43,500 bases of DNA from Glandiceps talaboti (Eukaryota > Hemichordata > Enteropneusta > Spengelidae): contig NC_135556.1 of assembly GCF_964340395.1 (NCBI RefSeq), positions 9,279,001 through 9,322,500 on the forward strand. The letters are read 5' to 3'. The translations under genes were made by a program, and so were the position numbers. Shown piece after piece: positions 28,202 through 43,500 of this stretch (the first letter of the stretch is position 1; each line of letters starts with the position of its first letter). The notes under the pieces were generated by a model that did no database searches, had not been told where the DNA came from, and was given only the letters and a program-made list of their open reading frames with translations.

Positions 28202-30418
28202 ATACGACTACGAGTGTCAACTTTAAGTTCGTAGGTGGTTGTAATCAATGATACACGTGGGAGGGTCTAAGCATGGACCCTACCACAAGGCCTAAATCAT
28301 AATCTGTTTTGTTGTAGTTAAGTCCTTGTTCATCGTCGAGGGCGCCAGTCAAGTGTCAGTCACATGACACAAGACTGCTCTGTCTTCACAGTATGTATGA
28401 GCACGTATTAGTTCTCTGAATCGTATAAACATTTACTAAAAGAATAAAAAAACCTCCAGAGCTTCAAGGAGGAGACCCGCTAGAACCCACATGGGAGATG
28501 TACATATTTCCATCCAACCTTTTCCCCCTACATTCTACTGCCAAGATGATATTACATGTAAACTTAAAAAAAAAATATATTTTACCCCTCTGTAGTTGCT
28601 AATTACTTGATGAGCTAATATAACGTATTTGCGAGGCATAGGCAAGAAGGCCACCTAGAGTCACAATGAAATAACCGGCATGCGAATATGGGAGGGGAGG
28701 GGGTGGCATCAATTTTTAGAAATAAGCGATAGGTGTTCAGCCCTTTTTGGTTTTAAGGGGGGGGGGGTTAATGACATTTTGTAGGCCCGATGGACCCCCC
28801 CCCCCCCCGGCCGGAGAAACTGATCGGTCCCTAACTCATGTGTACACGACTCTGGTCTACATTCCAAACCCATACACTGTACATTTTAAGGCTGGTCAAA
28901 CTATGACAAAAATTGTATGGTTGATATTGGTCAATCTACAGAAGATTTACCGGTGAATGGTGAATTACATTACATGTAATATTTGGTGAACGTGAACTGA
29001 TATCTGGAGATACTGGAGAATGGTGAGTTATAGCTTTTCCTTCGCGGTGAATGGTGATCTAAGAGGGGTATAACCCCCCCCCCCCCATCATGTCTTTTTA
29101 ACTTAAGAAGTCAATTTTCTCTTATTAGTTATAAAGGAAATTCGGAAGAAAACAAAGTTTCAATGTTTTAGAAGAGAAACGCACGAAAACATTGATAGTA
29201 TTGTGGATATCAGCGAATACATATTCTATACACAACCAGGCGTCGGAACTATTTTTGACTTTTAGACAAGTCGCATTTTAAGTCGTACAGAGTCCTTTGA
29301 GACACCATTAAACAAATGCATATCGTGTTGAATTGTTGATAAAATACATTAAAAAATTCAGCCACTGGATCAATATTATTCAAAAGAAGTTTATTGACCC
29401 ATAAAAAACGATAACTTCCACGTACTGGCATAGATCTGATGTGATGCATACATACATACATACATGTACATGTGTAGTGAATGACCACCTAAGATCCACG
29501 TAGTACATGAATCACTCATTATCAGCCGACCAGGGGGTTCGGTGGAGTATTTCAAGAGCGTACTTTTCCACACAGCTAGGATTACGCTATGTAAAAAGAA
29601 TACATGCGAATTTCGTCAGACTTGAGAATGACAACTTTTAACCGTTGTCGAACCTTGTAACTCTAGAACACTTTTTTTTTGTTATTGAAAAATGTGTGCA
29701 TACCAAGCATGACAGAGGGATAATAAATAACAAACAGAGAAATCAGTATTCGTCGGATGCCGGAACGAACTGCGGCGATTACACTGGGTACGCAATTCTA
29801 TCTGTTTGTATATGTCATCACAGAGCGAGACAACTGCAGTGTCATATTTGTAATCGCCGTCATTTAAAAAAAACACCTTCCACTATGACTTCATGTTGTG
29901 TTAATGACAACCCTGCTATTAGAAACACGATTTAAGAATAACTCTTACTGTTTTAATGAGTTGGATGATTTATTAGAATCAAGCATTTCCACAACTATTG
30001 TGACTATCAGCTAGTGTTCGCAACTTTGAAAACACTCCGATCGCGACGGTCTGAAATCACCGTAATGATTAGAGGTATGAGATAGCAGCTAGAGAGCGTT
30101 GACTTCTGTGTCATCATTCAACAGTCTCTGACCTGTGTATTCCAAAGCAAACACGACGGTAAGTGTCACTTAAACAGTACTACAAACAAAACTCACCTGT
30201 AAATCACGTTTGTCGATCTTTTTGATGGCCTTTTTATTGAACTGACGAGGACAGCATGTGACATGTATAACCTTACAGTTCAGTGCCTATGGCATTGAAA
30301 GGAGCATTGTTCTTGCCCTAAGAACGCCCTGCATTTTCATTTTAATGACACTACACAACGAAATGTGAGTATTAAGTAGGCTAATTCTACTACATTCCAG
30401 TGTCTGTCTGTACTCAAC
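28202..30418. other. Region between the unidentified gene and gene B
   Basis: The two genes are divergent across 2.2 kb. It contains several poly(G)/poly(C) runs (about 28757, 28795, 29068) and short frames such as 29645-29935 plus without recognised motifs. An acceptor-like TTCCAG at 30395-30400 just before the gene B ATG suggests a 5' non-coding exon somewhere in this interval. Confidence 0.4.
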
Positions 30419-37707
<7,289 letters not shown>

Positions 37708-37998
37708 ATCAACTTATTAAACTTGGATGTCATCTATTCTGTTGTACTATACATGCACTGTACTACAGTAATCACTTCACGTTTTCAGGAAAGAGGGGGA
37801 GGGGTGCTATAGGAGAAAGACTTTCAACTTCTTCCAACCCTGATAGAAATTATGATTGAGGCAAGTCAGACCTATCGAAACGACCAGTCACGTGGTACAG
37901 TTACACTATTTTGATTTTGTGATTTGTCGAAGGTCACTTGAAACAGAACTTGACTTACATAAATAAAGATATTGACAAACAACTTTAACAAACAAGGA

Positions 37999-38083
37999 TA
38001 CATACATACATACATACATACATACATACATACATACATACATACATACATACATACATACATACATACATACATACATACAG
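37999..38083 (+). repeat. (CATA)n microsatellite
   Basis: Pure CATA array, about 290 bp downstream of the gene B stop codon. Confidence 0.95.
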
Positions 38084-38482
38084 TGTGACAGCGGATGGGC
38101 ATCTGATACCATTTTTGTCACAAGAAAACTTTATTACATGTAAGATGTCAAGATCAGAATAACAAAAGAGCGTACAGATGTGTTATGTCGCCCACAACGG
38201 GAGACTGGCAAACAGTAAACTGGAAGATTGAGAGCTTTAATATATTTATGAATGTTTATCTTTTCTTAGAAAATATATGAATGACGTAATAGTGTCAAAG
38301 GTTACCATATTGGATATTACGATGACGCATTAGTGGAATAAGACGTTACAATGTGTATTGAGACAGGATTATGACAAGAAAGAAAGAATTGTAATTCTGG
38401 TTTTTCGCTGGATTTGCTACCTTGTTGAAAAAAAAGAGACGGTTATTTTTTAATTCTCAGTGGCTGAAGATCCATTTAGGTA

Positions 38483-38761
38483 CAGCCCCTTTCATTAGTG
38501 TTCACTTGCCCTGTTTGTTACAGCCACACGGAAGCCAATAAGAAACTGATGGCAATTTCTTGCTACATTTTGTCTAAATGAAATAAACCAGTCCTGTATC
38601 TACACGCAGGCGCCATTTTTTGACGTCTGCATTTGATGTCTGCATAGTGACATATAGAAAATGTATTCATTCAATCTTAAATTGTAGCATGTGCAGTTTC
38701 TTATTGATTTCTGTGTGGTTGTATCAGACAGAGCCAGCGAACACTAACATGAAACGGACTG
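38483..38761 (+). mobile_element. TA-flanked MITE, family 1, copy 2
   Basis: Starts CAGCCCCTTTCATTAGTGTT and ends AACATGAAACGGACTG, with TA on both sides. Inner arms ACAGCCACACGGAAGCCAAT and ATTGATTTCTGTGTGGTTGT are inverted repeats. Shortest of the three copies. Confidence 0.7.
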
Positions 38762-39118
38762 TATTTTCAATAGGCCACCCCCAGCCTTCGATTTCATACA
38801 TCAATTGAATATATTTTACGTACAGTGCGTTTCCCCTCCTTGCAGCCATCATTATAGTTATTCAGTACGCCATTATACATATGCCAAGTATTGCACGTGA
38901 CTTTCTATTCGGACGGTAAACATGGCATTCCATATTATGTTGCATGAAATAACACTAACAATCTACTATAATAATACATAGAAAAAATTTGATTTTAAGT
39001 GCTAGCACAGCAGTGTCAACATTTCATGGATGTTTACATTGTTATTGTTTATATTGATAGATGGTAAAGTTAAGAAACTCCTTTCAATTATATGATAATC
39101 GTTTCTGAATTGATAGTA

Positions 39119-39532
39119 CAACAATGTTCGACCAACAGTACCTCTTAGCCTGTCTCAAGCTGTGCTAAAACTATTTGTGTACATTTCACCAGTGGAGTCT
39201 TCAAGATAGCGACACTGTGGGATATCTAATCTGGTATAGTAAACAAAGTTGTAAAGTTGTATTGTGTTCTAGTTGCTGATTTAACATCAAATGTTGGATT
39301 TGTTTTGTTTATTAGTCTGAGTGAAGTGGGAGAGAGTGTACGTGTGTCATATTATCTGTGTAGTGACTAACTAGCCTTGGTCTTAAGCTTATCAACAATT
39401 TATTTACAATTAATAACACACCAGGGAGTGAAAGATTACACTGTGATCAATAGAGAAACTTGCTGCTAGTAGATCATGAGTTTTAGTAAAGCTTGAGACA
39501 GGCTAATAGGTACAGTTGGTTGAACATTGTTG
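39119..39532 (+). mobile_element. TA-flanked MITE, family 2
   Basis: Left end CAACAATGTTCGACCAACAG and right end TGGTTGAACATTGTTG are inverted repeats that continue for about 55 bp (through TTAGCCTGTCTCAAGCT on the left and its complement on the right). TA flanks both ends. Different sequence from family 1. No coding capacity. Confidence 0.72.
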
Positions 39533-40087
39533 TAGTGTTACGTTCAGCGTATAAAAGACAAGTATAACTCTATCGTATATTTTCACCCAAATCTTGATAT
39601 AAAACACCTTCTACAAACCCAATACGTAACTTTGGTTTAGAGATGAAAACATCTATTTGAAAGGTTTAGTTTCGAGGTCAAAGTCTGACTTATCATCGCG
39701 ATCGAGGCTATGATTTTGCACGAGTTTTAAATGTAAATAAGATGAAATGACGTACAATGGAAGCCAGTTGACTTGAAACAAAAAGTCTGACGCAACGAAA
39801 ATTAGTCTTGCTAAACATTGCTACATTTTTACGGTCTGGTGCGACAAAAATATTACTAACATTGCTTTTCCTGGTTACCTGGAGTGAGCATAATCGTACC
39901 ATCATTTCTACATTTTATTGGGTGAGCTACCATTTTCTCTTTTTGTAACAATGTTTCCTTTTTAAGGGATACCAATAGATGAAAATGTATCATTTTGACT
40001 TCAATCTCTGTCATGCCAGACGATAACATGTAGCGGTTATAGTAAGGTTTTGTCGACCCAGCCGATAAAACGTAGCCATGCATGTTA

Positions 40088-40452
40088 CAGCGGATTTCAA
40101 AAAATACCGTTCAGTGGCTCTGTTTGATACAACCATACAGAAACCATCAAAGAAACCACACATGCTACACTTTAAGATAGAAAGATCGAATGAATACAGT
40201 TTCTTGCAACATTTTGTCTAAATGAATATGAACTGACGTGCCACCATGCAGACATCAAATGCAGACGTCAAAGCTTTGGCGCCCGCGTGTCTACGTCTCA
40301 GTACGTTTATTTAAATTGGATATATATTCAGATAAAATGTAACAATGAGTTGCCATCTTGCTATTGAATTGTAGCATGTGCAGTTTCTTATTGATTTCTG
40401 CTTGGTCGTATCAATTAAACAGAGAAACTGAACGGTATGTTGAAACCCACTG
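40088..40452 (+). mobile_element. TA-flanked MITE, family 1, copy 3
   Basis: Starts CAGCGGATTTCAAAAAATAC and ends GTATGTTGAAACCCACTG, with TA on both sides. Inverted repeats extend roughly 85 bp, through GATACAACCATACAG on the left and its relative on the right. Confidence 0.72.
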
Positions 40453-40988
40453 TAGTGGTATTTATATCGCGCCAGACGATGGTTTCCATTGTAGATGGCT
40501 TAGATCTCCTAACGTCTAATCAAACCAAATATATACCACTATATTTAGATAACGTATAAGTACAAAACATTAAATAAACTTTACAGACCAGGCAAATCAA
40601 AAGCATATAGATATCTGTGGCTCAATATATCTCATATATTTATAAAATAAACATTTACACTTTTTTTTGCATATCTAGATATATCATCGACGGCGTACGA
40701 ATAAAAAAACATCTTGCAATCTTCATTCTGAACAAATACGTACTAAAAAGTTCAATGTAGTAAAAACATATTAATGACGGAAGCATCTCATCAATATGTG
40801 ACTTGTCGTATACAATACACGTTGTACAAGAATAGTTCCATTTTAGCCATATTTTGTCTAGAAAATGCCCGAACGTAATCACTGGGCCATGTACTTCATT
40901 TTTTAAATAATTTTATATTTCTGGAGTCGATAGGTGAAAACTAGGGGGGGGGGGGTCTGACTTAGATTCTGGGTATTGAATGTTCTCG

Positions 40989-41107
40989 TAGACTGTAAGA
41001 TATGCCGTGTCGTTCCACTCGCACTGCACTGGTCTGCTCCTGGGTTGAAAGGGGTTGCCGATGCCTGAGGGCGCCCCCGGCGTCACGGCGGACCACCCTG
41101 CAGACTA
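40989..41107 (+). mobile_element. CpG-containing foldback MITE, copy 3
   Basis: Same family: starts TAGACTGTAAGATATGCCGT and ends GCAGACTAT. It is flanked by a perfect 9-bp direct repeat ATGTTCTCG on both sides, the clearest target duplication of the three copies. The centre is longer than in copies 1 and 2. Confidence 0.7.
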
Positions 41108-41648
41108 TATGTTCTCGTTTTTCGTTAAATTAACCGGAAACTGGTTACATTTTAATATGGGATCGGATCGACACATGCCTTTGAAATAAAACGTACCTTT
41201 TTGAGTTATCTGACCTTACACTTATAACAATCTGTTTTATTATGTAGATGTCGAATACTTGACAGGTGAACATTGATGACGTCATCCACATGCTAATTAA
41301 TTACTGATGACGTCATTCACATGCTAAGTTATGGATAGAATCACGATAACGACAAATACTGATATTAGCTTAGATATAAATTTATCATTACATCCGAGTC
41401 TGACATGGAACGTCGGGAGTTCCTCGAAATCATCTAACCCCCAAGCACATACCGTTTAACGGGTCGATTTTACATCCTTATATACTCGAAAAGATAAATA
41501 AATACCAGTTTCATTTATAATTTGGCTTCATCGAATGCTTAATGTAATATTGACTGTCAAATTTGAAGATTAAAAATCTATGGAAGATGTACGATTTACC
41601 ATTATAGGCAATGGGCTTTTAAATTCAGCATGGCTACTGCCTCATGCA

Positions 41649-41760
41649 TAGTCTAGTTCTAGTAAACTGGTACAGTGATACGTATTAAAAGCTTCAGTAC
41701 TTTCACCAAAAATAATGAAGTTTTTAATACGTGATACTATACCAGTTTAGAACTAGACTA
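41649..41760 (+). mobile_element. Near-perfect 45-bp hairpin element
   Basis: TAGTCTAGTTCTAGTAAACT at the left is mirrored by AGTTTAGAACTAGACTA at the right. The stem runs about 45 bp with a loop near 41697-41715. Flanks CCTCATGCA and CCTCATACA differ by one base and look like a 9-bp target duplication. Probably a small DNA transposon remnant. Confidence 0.55.
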
Positions 41761-42239
41761 CCTCATACATGTAATGAAATTATCAAATTGACTCAAACTG
41801 CCATTGAACGTGACTTTCTCTTCCAACGTTTCTGATTGTTCAATATCAAAATTCAGCAAACAACCAAGCTACGAAATACAACATTTTGCTGCCATATTTC
41901 GCACTAAAGCTTTGTCAACGCGACGAGTAATGCGTAGCCCATGGAATACAAAGGTATAGCTGTTTACACGAGTTTCATTGCATATCAGAATACATCGGCA
42001 TCGGTAAAGTCAAACCCGCATGTACACTGACCTACAAAATATTACAACGTATGCAAATATATTATGTACAGTAAGCGACGATCCCTACATTGCTTGGTAA
42101 AAAAGAGTTCGTTTAAATCGTACAAATACAGTGATCATTGACCGAAAACTTGTACATTGCTTTAAACAGAACTTTTGCATAGCTTATTCACATTATCTTG
42201 AACACTCAAGGAGTTTTCTTTTTTTTTCGTGTAGTGGGC

Positions 42240-42409
42240 ACGAATATCGCCCCTGTGCGACAGGACGATGTATTTACTTCGTTTTTAAGGCTAACGTTGA
42301 CGAATCGTCAGCTTTCTTCAGAAGTGTTAGTCTCCACAATGTTTGTACGTTCACGGGTACGGGTATCAAGTGTTCACCCGATGAAATGTTGAAATTACGC
42401 AAGATGTAA
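42240..42409 (+). other. Possible lone terminal exon, unidentified
   Basis: A pyrimidine-rich tract ending CGTGTAG at 42229-42235 precedes a plus-strand frame open to TAA at 42407. It encodes about 55 residues with four Cys (for example RPCATGRCIYF and VCTFTGTGIKC). The frame is open further upstream too. No partner exon or family recognised. Confidence 0.15.
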
Positions 42410-42795
42410 CGGAGAGTATTTAGTTCATGATATCAAAGTGTTTTGTTGACACAATACGTCTGGCTTGATATCGTGGTCATTTCATGTGTCTGCTAGAGTC
42501 TTCATCGAGAATCTAGTCTGGGTCCATAACCTTCTCTTGTTTACAAAAAGAGTCTTGCCAAAAACTAGTTTGAATAACGTGAGCTTTCGATGTCTACTCT
42601 TGCGTCCTCTCGCTGAACAGTATCAACCCTTCGGGTATATTTATAGAGCACACCAAAACATACTCTGATCAGCTGCGCTTATTAAAGCTCGAGTTGCCAG
42701 TAAGTGCGAAGATAGAAGGGCTCGCCTTTTTTAAAATTAGAGTCACCTTTATAAAGTACTGATATCTGTAGGTTTCTATCTGATTGGTCACCACA

Positions 42796-43067
42796 TTACT
42801 CAGATGTTGTCGTCACCCCTGACAATTCAGCACTAACCAATCGTTCTTGGCGTGAACGTTGACGCACGCGCAGTTTGAGTCTATGCATCTTCCGATTTTC
42901 TCTGCACATGACAACTCCAAAACAACTCATGAAGCAAAGCCATAACACCCACAGTACATTGATTACATTATGCGTCCAGAATGCAAAGAAATACAATGTC
43001 TTTTGACAGTATTTCGATGAGTTGGGGTCCTGGTCTGGTGGTGATGCACTGTATATCCATACATTAC
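42796..43067 (-). CDS. TMEM272-like membrane protein, gene C, last exon only
   Basis: Acceptor TTTGCAG ends at 43068 and the exon opens with the same phase and the same residues as the last exons of genes A and B: (G)NVWIY, then a loop ending SSKYCQKTLYFFAFW, TM4, and a stop at 42796. The tail after TM4 is about 40 residues long and strongly basic (repeated Arg/Lys up to RQRSRQERL), unlike the short acidic or Gly tails of A and B. No matching upstream exon is visible between 43068 and 43500, so exons 1-5 lie beyond the window. It is convergent with gene B. Confidence 0.8.
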
Positions 43068-43352
43068 CTGCAAAGTAGACAAACATGATTTACGGGATGG
43101 GATTTGCGTTTTCAAGACATATTTTGAGAACAACGTTTGTCAAATCTAAAATTTGTTTATTAATTCACGAAACATGGTTTACTTTAATCTGACAGAGAGG
43201 GCGCTGTGGTAGAAGAATGCAAGAATTTGAATACTAGTATTCTAATAGTGAGAATGCCAACATATTTAATTTTTCGTCATGCGTATGTCCCACATTCTTC
43301 CCCCATGTCTTTTATATCGTTTTCCAGAGGTCCATTTTGTCACTCCACATGT

Positions 43353-43478
43353 AATTATATGATGGATAGGTAATACATAACCTGTGTAAGGTTGTGATGT
43401 TGAAATACAGCCTACAATTATATGATGGATAGGTAATACATAACCTGTGTAGGGGCGCGATGCTGAAATACAGCCTAC
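43353..43478 (+). repeat. 63-bp tandem duplication
   Basis: AATTATATGATGGATAGGTA starts at 43353 and again at 43416. The copies differ at a few bases (GTGTAAGGTTGTGATG versus GTGTAGGGGCGCGATG). Confidence 0.9.
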
Positions 43479-43500
43479 AATTTTAAACTAAAATATGCTA

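Noticed and set aside
29645-29935. 96-codon plus-strand frame upstream of gene B
   Set aside because: No motif and no splice or promoter context; an overlapping frame is open on the other strand.

Overview
This is animal nuclear DNA, most likely from a marine invertebrate. It is AT-rich and gene-sparse, with GT-AG introns of 0.3 to 4 kb, very abundant tetranucleotide microsatellites (CATA, CAGA, ATTC, CTGT, AATC), many short inverted-repeat transposons, and a decayed LINE. The protein families seen (an ependymin-related protein and TMEM272-like four-pass membrane proteins) are expanded in several lophotrochozoans and invertebrate deuterostomes. I cannot name the species or phylum from sequence alone. 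There are no bacterial or viral genes and no CRISPR array.

Layout. At 880-4489 (minus) lies a complete four-exon ependymin-related gene with a signal peptide, a TATA box and bZIP-like promoter sites. At 6285-13908 (plus) lies a complete six-exon TMEM272-like gene (gene A); its intron 2 holds a decayed LINE reverse transcriptase. From 13.9 to 30.4 kb there is no confident gene. That stretch holds a 41-bp minisatellite, a 2.6 kb array of a 27-bp repeat, a foldback element, a large inverted duplication around 24.5-26.1 kb, and a convincing 5' end (start exon plus a phase-matched second exon) of an unidentified minus-strand gene at 28201-27058. At 30419-37707 (plus) is a second complete six-exon TMEM272-like gene (gene B). 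From 37.7 to 42.8 kb there are several TA-flanked MITEs. At 43067-42796 (minus) is the last exon of a third TMEM272-like gene (gene C), which continues past the right edge.

The three TMEM272-like genes form a local paralogue cluster. A and B have the same architecture: six coding exons, a 27-nt first coding exon, a 114-nt third exon, and intron phases 0-1-1-1-1. The third exon encodes the last cytosolic stretch before TM1, and exons 4 to 6 carry the four membrane segments. Only gene A carries two PPxY motifs in its N-terminal tail, so the cytosolic tails have diverged while the membrane core has been kept.

The most unusual non-genic structures are: the 27-bp array, whose unit is a multiple of three, leaving several frames open as nonapeptide repeats; a CpG-rich foldback family whose three copies have 8-9 bp or shorter flanking duplications; two TA-flanked MITE families; a palindromic 350-bp repeat family; and microsatellites that begin within 15-50 nt of splice sites.
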